A stretch of 38,541 bases of DNA from Olsenella uli. Its GTDB lineage: Bacteria; Actinomycetota; Coriobacteriia; Coriobacteriales; Atopobiaceae. The notes beneath the pieces were generated by a model. The model was not told the origin of the DNA, did not search any database, and saw nothing but the letters and a program-made list of their open reading frames with translations. This document shows positions 16,972-29,434 of this stretch, piece after piece. Numbering within the stretch: the first letter of the stretch is position 1; every line of letters begins with the position of its first letter. The position numbers and the translations under genes are program-made. The stretch spans positions 1-38,541 of the forward strand of contig NZ_CAAKOQ010000046.1 of assembly GCF_901212675.1 (NCBI RefSeq), read 5' to 3'.

Positions 16972-17559
16972 ATGCTTGTCGAGGCACAGGCAACGGTACT
17001 TGAGCTGCCCTTTGCGCTCGAGATGCTGGGCGTGGTCGTGGGTGCCGTGGGCGGGGCCCTCACCGCGTGCGAGCGCAAGCTCGACATCGTGGGCGGCGTG
17101 GCGCTGGGCATGGTCTTCTTCCACGAGCCTGTGGTGCGCCATCCCAACGCCGTGGAATGGCTCAACATCCTTGGTGTGGCCCTTTTCGCTGCGGCGGGTG
17201 CGGACAAGGCAATCGTCTTCGGCCTGTCGCCGGCGACGGTGCTGCTCATGGGCGTGCTCACGGGCAACGACGGCGGACTGCTTCGCGACATCGTCCTCGG
17301 CGACGTGCCCAAGATGTTCCAGAAGGGCAACTGGTACGCACTCTGCTCGCTGTTCGGCTCGCTCGCGTACTGGCTCTGCGTGGTGTCGCTCGGCTGGCAG
17401 AAGGGTGTGGCCGGCACGCTGGCCGACATCGCCACGATCGCGCTTCGCCGTGCGTCGCTCCACTTCAACATCCAAAGCCCGGCTGACGTGGACCTCACCC
17501 CGCGCGTACGCGAGTCCATCGAGTGCGCCAAGTCGGGACGAACTCGCGAAAACAAGTAG
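16972..17559 (+). CDS. TRIC/UPF0126-like membrane protein
   Basis: A 195-residue membrane protein with about five or six hydrophobic segments. The second half carries the UPF0126/TRIC signature (GVLTGNDGGLLRDIVLGDVP) and LFAAAGADKAI. The first repeat, normally a second copy of GGGxxRD, is reduced to ALGMVFFHEPVV, so a segment has been lost or diverged. Family members are proposed cation channels or glycine transporters. ATG at 16972 has AAAGGG 5 nt upstream, and an in-frame TAA at 16933 rules out a longer N terminus. It lies divergent to the HPr-yhf operon and upstream of the serine hydrolase gene. It may be a functional reduced form or a decaying gene. Confidence 0.7.
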   Translation: MLVEAQATVLELPFALEMLGVVVGAVGGALTACERKLDIVGGVALGMVFFHEPVVRHPNAVEWLNILGVALFAAAGADKAIVFGLSPATVLLMGVLTGNDGGLLRDIVLGDVPKMFQKGNWYALCSLFGSLAYWLCVVSLGWQKGVAGTLADIATIALRRASLHFNIQSPADVDLTPRVRESIECAKSGRTRENK

Positions 17560-17721
17560 TCTGAGGTCCTGAAGAGGACGGGAAGGGCCTTGTTTCAGGC
17601 CAGTCAAGAAGTAGGATCACAAGCCGTGGCTTTCTATGGTCATGATTGAAAGACCAGTCTTAAGGCCAAATCCCTTCCACCTACCGCTTGCCGGAATTCA
17701 GGAACCGTTCACCTGTCAGTC

Positions 17722-17744
17722 AATATATACGCTGGTGTATATTC
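17722..17744 (+). promoter_or_regulatory. Promoter/operator of the serine hydrolase gene
   Basis: AATATAT (17722-17728), six bases, GTGTATATTC (17735-17744). AATATATAC and GTGTATATT form an inverted repeat matching at 8 of 9 positions around GCTG. TATATT (17738-17743) would be the -10, 84-85 bp before the start codon. It matches the site upstream of the HPr gene at 16 of 17 defined positions. Confidence 0.6.
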
Positions 17745-17827
17745 GCCCAACTCCCCACCATGGCCTCATCGTAATGAGGTGCGCACCCATTCATTTCCCA
17801 CTTTAACCAATAAGACCAGGAGGACTA

Positions 17828-19279
17828 ATGGCTACGGAAGCGAACGGGTACCCCATCACAAGCAGGCCTTTTAGTCGCAAGGCATTTGTTTCAGGAATGG
17901 CAGCTATTGGAGCGGGACTTGCCTTGAGTGCTTGCGGAGGGCAGCAAACACCCACCACCACAAGCACCCCCGCTGCAACTACAGACTCAGCCCTCCCCAC
18001 GGACACTGAAAAACAAGTTGACGAGGTGTGGAACACCACATTCAACAGCGCCTATCCCCATGGAAACGAGGGCATGGGTTGCGTCGCCCTTGCAATGCAC
18101 AACGGTGAAGTCGTATTTCAAAAGGCATACGGCTACGCCCACTACTACGAGCCTGACTACAGTGCCGACGGAAGCACGTATGCAAACCCAACCTACAAGA
18201 AGATCGACAATCCCGTTCCCATGGAATTGGATACGCTCTTTGACCTCGCTTCGGTAACGAAGGTAATGGCGACAACGCAGTCAATCATACTTCTCGTGGA
18301 TCAGAAGAAGTTGAGCGTCGATGATAAGGTGGCCGACTATCTCCCTGGCTTTGAGCAAAACGACAAGGGCAACATCACAATCGCCCAGCTGTTGACGCAC
18401 TCGAGTGGACTTCCCCAGTGGGAACCAACCTATCTCTACTGCACGACGAGGGCCGAACAGCTCGACTACATCAAACAGCTCTCTCTCATGCCTGAATTCA
18501 AGACAGACGGCTCGGAGCCCATGTACTCAGACTTCTCCTTCATGACGCTTGGCTTTGTCGTAGAGGCCATTACAAGCCAGCCCATGGAGCAATTTGTACT
18601 CGAGAATGTCTATGAGCCACTTGGTATGTCCTCCACGGGTTACAGGCCCCTTGACCGCGGAGTCGACCCATCAAAGATTGCCGCAACCTCCCTTGGCAAC
18701 CCATATGAGTACCGCATGGTCGACGAGAAGGACTACCCCGGCGTTGGCTATGACTGTACGAAGGATGCCGAGGCCTTTGAGAAGTTCACCGGATGGCGTC
18801 GTCAAGCTCTCATCGGTGAGACAAATGACGGAAACGCAGCCATGGGCGGTGAGGGCGTCGCCGGACACGCCGGACTCTACTCGACTGCGGCCGACCTTGG
18901 CGTTCTCTTACAGTGCATGCTCGATGGTGGAGAGCACGATGGAACGAAGCTGTATAGCAAGGACACCATCAAACTTTTTACCGAGCGTCATACAACGTAT
19001 GCGGAGAATCATGACGGCGAGGACTCGTCGGACTTTGGGTATGGCTTCAAGCTCAAGCAAAGCTGGATGGGAGAGACGGCAACCATCTCCTGCTTTGGCC
19101 ACGACGGGTTTACCGGCACTACGGCATTTGCGGACCCGGACAACAACTATGTATTCGTCTGCCTGTCAAACAAGATGCAAGCCGGCTTCCGAGAGCCTGA
19201 CAGCGGACTGTATTACAACACCAACAAGACCCTCTCGCTCGAGATGAACAAGGTGCTGCGTAACGCCCTGAATATATAA
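17828..19279 (+). CDS. Secreted serine hydrolase lipoprotein, class C beta-lactamase-like
   Basis: A 483-residue exported serine hydrolase of the penicillin-binding/beta-lactamase class C fold. The N terminus has FSRKAF, a Tat-like motif, a hydrophobic stretch and a lipobox LSAC with Cys36, then a Thr/Pro/Ala linker. Catalytic motifs are SVTK (Ser142-Lys145), YSD (233-235) in place of YxN, and HDG (425-427) in place of KTG. Such proteins are often D-amino-acid peptidases or esterases; resistance activity should not be assumed. ATG at 17828 has AGGAGGA upstream. The promoter motif is shared with the HPr-yhf operon, suggesting it releases or processes that pathway's substrate outside the cell. 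Confidence 0.85.
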   Translation: MATEANGYPITSRPFSRKAFVSGMAAIGAGLALSACGGQQTPTTTSTPAATTDSALPTDTEKQVDEVWNTTFNSAYPHGNEGMGCVALAMHNGEVVFQKAYGYAHYYEPDYSADGSTYANPTYKKIDNPVPMELDTLFDLASVTKVMATTQSIILLVDQKKLSVDDKVADYLPGFEQNDKGNITIAQLLTHSSGLPQWEPTYLYCTTRAEQLDYIKQLSLMPEFKTDGSEPMYSDFSFMTLGFVVEAITSQPMEQFVLENVYEPLGMSSTGYRPLDRGVDPSKIAATSLGNPYEYRMVDEKDYPGVGYDCTKDAEAFEKFTGWRRQALIGETNDGNAAMGGEGVAGHAGLYSTAADLGVLLQCMLDGGEHDGTKLYSKDTIKLFTERHTTYAENHDGEDSSDFGYGFKLKQSWMGETATISCFGHDGFTGTTAFADPDNNYVFVCLSNKMQAGFREPDSGLYYNTNKTLSLEMNKVLRNALNI

Positions 19280-19327
19280 GGGCCAAGACTATTAGACCCG
19301 CATCGAGGCTTAACTCTGCCAATAAGA

Positions 19328-19363
19328 CAGGGGGAGACCGCACAGACAGCTGGTCTCCCCCTG
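19328..19363. terminator. Hairpin terminator between the serine hydrolase gene and the SDR remnant
   Basis: A perfect 12-bp stem (19328-19339 with 19352-19363) with a 12-nt loop lies 48 bp after the hydrolase stop. The T-rich tail is better on the leftward side (TCTTATT), so it may serve both strands. Confidence 0.65.
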
Positions 19364-19378
19364 ATTGACGAATATGCC

Positions 19379-19640
19379 CTACACCCGCATCGCGCCGTCG
19401 ACGTGGAGGATGTCGCCGGTGACGAAGGAGGCCAGGTCACTTACGAGAGGCCAGGTCACTTACGAGGAAGACGAAGGCGTTGGCCGCGTCGACCGGCTCA
19501 CCCACGCGGTGCAGCGGAATCTGCGCTTTGAGCGGCTTGATCGTCTCGTCGGGAAGGGCGGCAACCATGTCGGTGGCCGTGATGCCCGGGGCCACGGCGT
19601 TGACGCGAATGCCCTTGGGGCCACGCCCACCGTGCCCGCG
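19379..19640 (-). pseudogene. Truncated, frameshifted SDR (FabG-like) gene remnant
   Basis: Only the C-terminal third of a short-chain dehydrogenase is recognisable: GPKGIRVNAVAPGITATDMV, then HRVGEPVDAANAFVFLVSDLAS, and in another frame FVTGDILHVDGAMRV and a stop. The frame shift is caused by a perfect 19-bp tandem duplication at 19429-19466. The cofactor-binding N terminus and the catalytic Tyr/Lys are missing; upstream sequence runs into the typA terminator. This is a decayed gene, not a functional reductase. Confidence 0.85.
19429..19466. repeat. Perfect 19-bp tandem duplication inside the SDR remnant
   Basis: Copies at 19429-19447 and 19448-19466 are identical. Removing one copy restores the reading frame of the FabG-like C terminus across VSDLASFVTGDILHVDG, so the duplication is the frameshifting event. 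Confidence 0.95.
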
Positions 19641-19696
19641 GTCGTCCTGCCACGTCCAACGCGACCGCGAACGACGTACCCGCGTCGCGCCCACGC

Positions 19697-19742
19697 CCAC
19701 GCAAAAGGCCCTCCATCCCGAAAAGCTTCGGGATGGAGGGCC
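19697..19742 (-). terminator. Rho-independent terminator of typA
   Basis: A perfect 16-bp stem (19707-19722 with 19727-19742) with a 4-nt loop, followed leftward by TTTTGCGTGG. It lies 87 bp after the typA stop. Confidence 0.85.
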
Positions 19743-19828
19743 CGCCTCGCAAGATTGCGATACCGCGAATCGAAATCCACGGCTCAGCGCGCTCGTATCA
19801 CTCCTGGCAACCGGTCTATCGAATCCTC

Positions 19829-21667
19829 TTACTTATTCACCAGACCAGCGCGCACGGCGGCCTTCTTGCGCTCGGTGGCGTTGAGGATGCGCTTGCGCAT
19901 GCGCACGTTCTTGGGCGTCACCTCGACGAGTTCGTCGTCCATGATGTACTGCAGCGCCTCCTCCAGCGTAAAGGTGCGCGGAGGCGTGAGCTGCACGGCA
20001 ATGTCGGCCGTGGAGCTGCGCTGGTTGCCGAGCTGCTTGGAGCGCGCAATGTTCACGACCATGTCGCCAGGCTTGGAGCGCTCGCCCACGAGCATGCCCT
20101 CGTAGCACTCGTCGCCCGGGCCCACGAACAGGGTGCCGCGCTCCTGCAGGGTGCCGAGCGCGTAGGCCACGGCCTTCTCGGTGGTCATGGAGATCATGGC
20201 ACCGTTCTTGCGCAGGTCGAGCTCGCCCACGAACGGACCGTACTCGAGGAACGTATGGTAGAAGACGCCCTCGCCGTGCGTGACGTTGAGGATGCGGTTC
20301 TTGAGGCCCATGATGCCGCGCGTGGGGATGCGGAACTCGATGTGGCAGATGGTGTCGCCCTGCTCCATGTTGGTCATGGTGCCGGAGGCGTCGCCAAAGA
20401 CCTCGATGACCTTGCCGGAGTACTCGCCCGGGCACTCGACGACGGCCTGCTCGAACGGCTCGAGGCGGTTGCCGTGCTCGTCCTTCTTGATGAGGACGCG
20501 CGGGCGGCCAACCTGGAACTCAAAGCCCTCGCGACGCATGGACTCCATGAGGACGGACAGGTGCAGGATGCCGCGGCCGGCAACCTCGACGCCCGTCTTG
20601 TCGGGGAGCTCCTCGATGCGCATGGTCACGTTGTTCTCGGCCTCGGTCATGAGGCGCTCCTTGAGCTGGCGCGCGCCCACAATGTCGCCGTCGCGGCCGA
20701 CGAGCGGCGAGGTAGAGGCCTCGAAGACGACCGCCAGCGTGGGCGGGTCAATCTCGATGGGCTCGAGCTCGACGGGGTTCTCGGGGTCGGTGTAGACGTC
20801 GCCGATGTCGGTGCGGTCGATGCCCACCACAGCGCCGATGTCGCCGGCCTTGACCTCGTGGCACTCCTTGCGGCCCAGGTAGTCGAAGGTGAAGAGCTGC
20901 TTGACCATGGCCGTGGCGCGACTGCCGTCGTTCTTCACGACGAGGATCTGATCGCCGTCGTGGATGGTGCCGGAGTAGACGCGGCCGATGCCGATGCGGC
21001 CCACGAAGTTGGAGTGGTCGATGGTGACGCACTGCATCGCGAGGGGGCCATCGGGGTCAACGTCGGGAGCCGGCATGTCGTCGATGATCATGTCCAGCAG
21101 CGGGTACATGTTGTCGTTGTCGTCGTTGGGGTCGAGGCGCGCGAAGCCGTTCATGGCGCTCGCGTAGACAACGTGCTCCATGGCAAACTCGAGCTGCTCG
21201 TCGGTTGCGCCGAGGTCGGCCATGAGGTCGAGGCAGTCGTTGTAGGCCTTCTCGGGGTTGGCGCCCGGGCGGTCGATCTTGTTGACAACGATCATGATGG
21301 ACAGACCGGCGTCGATGGCGTGACGCAGGACGAAGCGGGTCTGCGGCATCGGACCCTCGAAGGCGTCGACGAGCAGCAGCGCGCCGTCGGCCATCTTGAG
21401 CACGCGCTCCACCTCGCCGCCGAAGTCGGCGTGGCCCGGGGTGTCGATGACGTTGATCTTGACGTCCTTGTACTCAATGGAGATGTTCTTGGCGAGGATG
21501 GTGATGCCGCGCTCGCGCTCCTGGTCGTTGGAATCCAGGACGCGGTCCTCGACCTGCTGGTTTGCGCGGAAGGCGTCCGTCGCGCGGAGAAGCTTGTCAA
21601 CGAGGGTGGTCTTGCCGTGGTCGACGTGCGCGATGATGGCGATGTTGCGGAGGTTCTCCTGACGCAT
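19829..21667 (-). CDS. typA: Translational GTPase TypA/BipA
   Basis: Ribosome-associated GTPase involved in ribosome assembly and stress or cold adaptation. At 612 residues it has G1 AHVDHGKT (13-20), switch RGIT (53-56), G3 DTPGH (75-79) and G4 NKID (129-132), followed by the domain order of BipA (EF-Tu domain 2-like, EF-G III/V-like and the C-terminal domain). ATG at 21667 has GAGAGGA upstream. Monocistronic, with its own terminator at 19697-19742. Confidence 0.97.
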   Translation of the reverse strand: MRQENLRNIAIIAHVDHGKTTLVDKLLRATDAFRANQQVEDRVLDSNDQERERGITILAKNISIEYKDVKINVIDTPGHADFGGEVERVLKMADGALLLVDAFEGPMPQTRFVLRHAIDAGLSIMIVVNKIDRPGANPEKAYNDCLDLMADLGATDEQLEFAMEHVVYASAMNGFARLDPNDDNDNMYPLLDMIIDDMPAPDVDPDGPLAMQCVTIDHSNFVGRIGIGRVYSGTIHDGDQILVVKNDGSRATAMVKQLFTFDYLGRKECHEVKAGDIGAVVGIDRTDIGDVYTDPENPVELEPIEIDPPTLAVVFEASTSPLVGRDGDIVGARQLKERLMTEAENNVTMRIEELPDKTGVEVAGRGILHLSVLMESMRREGFEFQVGRPRVLIKKDEHGNRLEPFEQAVVECPGEYSGKVIEVFGDASGTMTNMEQGDTICHIEFRIPTRGIMGLKNRILNVTHGEGVFYHTFLEYGPFVGELDLRKNGAMISMTTEKAVAYALGTLQERGTLFVGPGDECYEGMLVGERSKPGDMVVNIARSKQLGNQRSSTADIAVQLTPPRTFTLEEALQYIMDDELVEVTPKNVRMRKRILNATERKKAAVRAGLVNK

Positions 21668-22272
21668 GGGTTCCTCTCAGTTCGTGATGCGCGCGGGTGG
21701 GGCGCGCGGTTACAGGCATAGGGGCTTGTTTCTCGGCCAACGGTATAGTTTAGCGCGGTAAGCGGCCGCTCGCCCGCTCGAGGGGCGCCGCCCACGATCG
21801 ATTCCACATAACGGCTAGCTGGTGCGGGCTTCTATTTGCAATAGGGCGTTCCGGCAAGCGTTGGGTGCAGTCCGTAGCGACAAGCCATGCCGCACGACTC
21901 CGCTCCTTGGTGCGGTTATGAACCCTGCCGAGGCATTACCTCGGTCGGGCGCGCGCACGATATTGCTTGCCAGGCCACCCGCGACTGGACCCGCGCCGCA
22001 CGGAAGATCGCCTGCGCGGTACGCGAGGCAGGGTAACGGACTCCGATAGATTGCATGCAGGGTTGCGGGCACGGCAAAACGACGAGGCTTTGGGAATCCC
22101 GCGGGTCAAAAGTGAGTAACTTCGCGACCCGAGGCAACAAGTTGCAAAGCCCCTGTGTGAGGTCATAGCGCTCGGCGCGAGCTGATGTTAGACGACAGCA
22201 ACCACATCGGTCACATGCGAGGGTTAAGCTGAGGCCTTTGGAGGTGCGGGTAAACGGCAGGTCGTGCCAATC
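21668..22272. other. Intergenic region upstream of typA, no gene supported
   Basis: About 600 bp. The typA promoter should lie near 21740-21760, where TAAACT and TATACC occur leftward without a clear -35. The rest holds short frames on both strands without ribosome binding sites or recognisable protein; possibly decayed sequence. Confidence 0.35.
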
Positions 22273-22770
22273 CTACAGCAGGCAGGGCAGCTCGCCGGCG
22301 GGCTCGGGGTCGGTGTAGCGAAAGGCGCGACCACCGCCCACGTTGTCTACCAGGACATACGCAGAGTAGGCCGTATCAGCACCGCGCTCACCAAACTCGA
22401 GGATGAGGGCATCGTGGTAGGAGCTGTCGGCCGCGCCCTCCTCGGCGGCGATGGCCCCCTCGTACGCGATGGCGTAACACTGCGCCTTGCCCACCACGGG
22501 AGAGCCAGCCTTGGACGCGGCGCCAGACGCCTTGCCGCCCGAACGCACCCACTCGCGGGCCGCGGAAAGGCACAGCTCAGGAGAGTCCTCCTCAAAGGCG
22601 CAGGTCAGACGCTGGCCGGAGGCATCCATGACACTCGCGACAGCCAGAATCTCCTTGCCGTCGGCAAGCATGTCAAGCGCCTCGCCCAGAAGCTCGCAGG
22701 AGAGCTGGTCGAGCGCCTCGGAGATGTTGCCGTCGTTCTGTGCCTCCTGGGACCGAGCCCGCTTTGCCAT
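22273..22770 (-). CDS. Conserved-looking hypothetical protein
   Basis: A 165-residue soluble protein I do not recognise. It begins MAKRARSQEAQNDGNISEAL with a charged helical N terminus, then a mixed alpha/beta region containing GKEILAVASVMDASGQRL, REWVRSGGKASG and a C terminus with DNVGGGRAFRY. No signal peptide, membrane segment or catalytic motif is evident. The longer open frame is rejected: its first 48 residues look like antisense translation, while the ATG at 22770 follows GGCGGAAG. It lies alone between typA and tRNA-Ala. Real coding is supported by orderly amino-acid composition only. Confidence 0.65.
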   Translation of the reverse strand: MAKRARSQEAQNDGNISEALDQLSCELLGEALDMLADGKEILAVASVMDASGQRLTCAFEEDSPELCLSAAREWVRSGGKASGAASKAGSPVVGKAQCYAIAYEGAIAAEEGAADSSYHDALILEFGERGADTAYSAYVLVDNVGGGRAFRYTDPEPAGELPCLL

Positions 22771-22940
22771 GCTTCCGCCAATCAACGTGGGTGTACGCAC
22801 CACATGATACCCGCACGTCGCACGAAGCCACGGGGCCGGGGCAAGCCGGCCACAGGTCGGGCATCCGGGGCAAACCGGCCGCTCGCACGAGCCGGACGAT
22901 GCACCGGTCACCAAGGCTACCTTCCAGTGAGGTCAGCAAG

Positions 22941-22974
22941 AATAACAAAAGGCTGGCAGCCCTCGCTGCCAGCC
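22941..22974 (-). terminator. Rho-independent terminator of tRNA-Ala
   Basis: A perfect 10-bp stem (22951-22960 with 22965-22974) with a CCTC loop, followed leftward by TTTTGTTATT, directly after the tRNA. Confidence 0.9.
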
Positions 22975-22985
22975 CGTCACAGACA

Positions 22986-23061
22986 TGGTGGAGACGATGG
23001 GGATCGAACCCACGACCTCAGGCTTGCAAAGCCCGCGCTCTCCCAACTGAGCTACGTCCCC
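22986..23061 (-). tRNA. tRNA-Ala (anticodon TGC)
   Basis: A 76-nt tRNA with an encoded CCA. The acceptor GGGGACG pairs with CGTCTCC (one G-T pair), the anticodon loop TTTGCAA carries TGC, and the T-loop is GTTCGATCC. It has its own promoter and terminator, so it is not part of an rRNA operon here. Confidence 0.96.
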
Positions 23062-23091
23062 GCTTGGGCATGCCGCCCGTTGCGTCCGTCC

Positions 23092-23121
23092 ATGATACGG
23101 CATTCCCCGCGCGCAGCACAA
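23092..23121 (-). promoter_or_regulatory. Likely promoter of tRNA-Ala
   Basis: Read leftward, TTGTGC (23116-23121), 18-bp spacer, TATCAT (23092-23097), about 30 bp upstream of the tRNA. Confidence 0.6.
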
Positions 23122-23139
23122 CGGGAGCCACTCACGGCC

Positions 23140-23190
23140 GAGAAAGTAATAAACGCCCCAGCGGCGACTCGGCTCACGCTGGGGCGTTTA
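23140..23190 (-). terminator. Rho-independent terminator of tRNA-Ile
   Basis: A perfect 13-bp stem (23150-23162 with 23178-23190) with a 15-nt loop, followed leftward by a T-rich tail (TTACTTTCT), 13 bp after the tRNA-Ile gene. Confidence 0.85.
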
Positions 23191-23202
23191 TTGGTGAAAA
23201 GG

Positions 23203-23279
23203 TGGTGGGCCCGACAAGGTTCGAACTTGTGACCTCCCGGTTATCAGCCGGACGCTCTGACCAACTGAGCTACGGGCCC
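23203..23279 (-). tRNA. tRNA-Ile (anticodon GAT)
   Basis: A 77-nt tRNA with an encoded CCA. The acceptor GGGCCCG pairs with CGGGCCC, the anticodon loop CTGATAA carries GAT, and the T-loop is GTTCGAACC. Separately transcribed from tRNA-Ala. Confidence 0.96.
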
Positions 23280-23312
23280 ACGTGCGATGTGTTCGCCACA
23301 ACGCGCTTGGCT

Positions 23313-23342
23313 ATAATAAGCCAATGCGTTTCGAACGGTCAA
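23313..23342 (-). promoter_or_regulatory. Promoter of tRNA-Ile
   Basis: Read leftward, TTGACC (23337-23342), 18-bp spacer, TATTAT (23313-23318), about 33 bp upstream of the tRNA. Confidence 0.7.
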
Positions 23343-23511
23343 CACCTTTTTCAAAATTAATTTGGAGTGTTCCCGTCCGGCGGCTTTGGGTAGCATACAA
23401 CACTGCAAACGGTCACACTGGCAGGCCGAGCGGCCCACGAGGTGCGCCGCGGTGCGGGCCAAGCGGCCACGCCGCGACCCAAGGCCGAGCAGAGCTCGAG
23501 AGGAGGCTGAC

Positions 23512-24015
23512 ATGATTCGCATGCGGGTAAAGGACATCGTCGTGGGAAAGGGCTCCACGCCGTCGGCGGTTGTGCTGCTTCCGGAGGACAGGCAGACGGC
23601 CAACGCGCTGCCCATCAACGTGGGCCCCGTCGAGGCGTCCTGTATCGGCGCCGGCCTCGGGCGTTGCCGGCCGCGCCGTCCCATGACGCACGACCTGCTT
23701 GCCAACGTCATCGACGTGCTGGGCGGCACACTCGAGTCGGTGAGCCTCACGCGCGTCAAGGGCGCCACGTTCTTCGCCACGCTCGACATCCGCCTCGCCT
23801 CGGGCGAGACCCACCACGTCGACGCCCGCCCGAGCGATGCCATCGCGCTCGCGGTGCGCGCCAAGGCGCCCATCCTCGCCAACGAGCAGCTCCTCGAGCA
23901 GGCCGGCTCACCCAACCTCGAGGCCATCGCCGCCGACGAGCGAGCTAAGGAGGCCAAGGCCTTCCACACCTTCGTCGAAGACCTCACCCCCGACGACTTC
24001 AAAACTAATAAATAG
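23512..24015 (+). CDS. Bifunctional nuclease (DUF151) family protein
   Basis: A 167-residue protein of the BFN/DUF151 family, small soluble proteins reported to have DNase and RNase activity in plants and common in actinobacteria and thermophiles. It opens MIRMRVKDIVVGKG and carries the family motif RPSDAIALAVR (106-116). A helical C-terminal tail rich in Ala/Glu follows. ATG at 23512 has GAGAGGAGG upstream; the longer frame is rejected. It reads rightward, against its neighbours, and stands alone between tRNA-Ile and gyrA. The role in this organism is unknown. Confidence 0.88.
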   Translation: MIRMRVKDIVVGKGSTPSAVVLLPEDRQTANALPINVGPVEASCIGAGLGRCRPRRPMTHDLLANVIDVLGGTLESVSLTRVKGATFFATLDIRLASGETHHVDARPSDAIALAVRAKAPILANEQLLEQAGSPNLEAIAADERAKEAKAFHTFVEDLTPDDFKTNK

Positions 24016-24201
24016 CTTAACTATCAGCCTCCCCTGAAGCGATAGAAGTTGAGGGCCTGGCGCGCAGTGGGATTCGCCTGCGTGACATACGTTTTGCCTC
24101 CAGGGCGGGACCGGAACGCCCGCTATCCATAATCGCATCCCAACACCAAAAAGAAGCCAGCCCGCAATCGAGTCGGCCGATACCCACCTCCGTCGCCAAC
24201 A

Positions 24202-24288
24202 GGGCCGGCCGGCAGAAACCGGATGTGCGAGGCTAAGGGACTTCGCGAATCGAAGTGACCTCGCACGGAGGTTTCTGCCGGCCGGCCC
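24202..24288. repeat. 87-nt nested inverted repeat downstream of gyrA
   Basis: Three nested perfect stems: 19 bp (24202-24220 with 24270-24288), 8 bp (24225-24232 with 24259-24266) and 6 bp (24240-24245 with 24251-24256). It lies between the converging nuclease and gyrA genes. There is no T run, so it is not a standard terminator, though it could end gyrA transcripts. The GC-rich outer arms recall mobile intergenic repeat elements. Confidence 0.85.
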
Positions 24289-24315
24289 GTCAGCCAACGT
24301 CAGCCATATCGGCCG

Positions 24316-27099
<2,784 letters not shown>

Positions 27100-27135
27100 A
27101 GATGGCCTTTCTCGCTATGCCGCCCAAGGCGGCAG

Positions 27136-27151
27136 TGTCTCACGTGAAACG
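27136..27151. promoter_or_regulatory. parS: parS-like ParB binding site
   Basis: TGTCTCACGTGAAACG matches the parS consensus TGTTTCACGTGAAACA at 14 of 16 positions, with the core TCACGTGAAAC intact. It lies between gyrB and gyrA, within 6 kb of dnaA, where parS sites cluster. parA and parB are not in the window. Confidence 0.7.
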
Positions 27152-27236
27152 TCGAAGCTGTCAATTCCCACCGGGAACTCTTGGCACCCCCGTCGCACTC
27201 CGTACCACCGAGCCCCCCCCCCGCCGACCCAACCGG

Positions 27237-27270
27237 GAATGTGACGAATCATACGGATGAAAATGTGACA
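27237..27270. repeat. Copies of the TGTCACATT intergenic repeat in the gyrB-gyrA gap
   Basis: One near-full unit (27237-27259, inverse of ATCCGTATGATTCGTCACATT) followed by a partial one (AAATGTGACA). The same unit occurs three times at 35837-35953. Confidence 0.75.
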
Positions 27271-27289
27271 CCCCCAGGTCGACGAGGTA

Positions 27290-29326
<2,037 letters not shown>

Positions 29327-29434
29327 CCGTGTCCTTTCCCTCGGTCGAATCGCAATCCTTCCTATTCTACGACAAACGCCGGATTGCGCAGGGACCGAAC
29401 CCAGGAGACGGGGAGAAAGGAAACTGATTCCCCA

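Noticed and set aside
17828..19279. Serine hydrolase as an antibiotic-resistance beta-lactamase
   Set aside because: YSD and HDG replace YxN and KTG, and the promoter context links it to a catabolic operon; the fold is shared by many peptidases and esterases.
19733..21721. 662-codon rightward open frame opposite typA
   Set aside because: Antisense shadow of typA.
22986..23279. tRNA-Ala/tRNA-Ile pair as a fragment of an rRNA operon spacer
   Set aside because: Each has its own promoter-like sequence and terminator, the order is Ile then Ala on the leftward strand, and no rRNA sequence flanks them.
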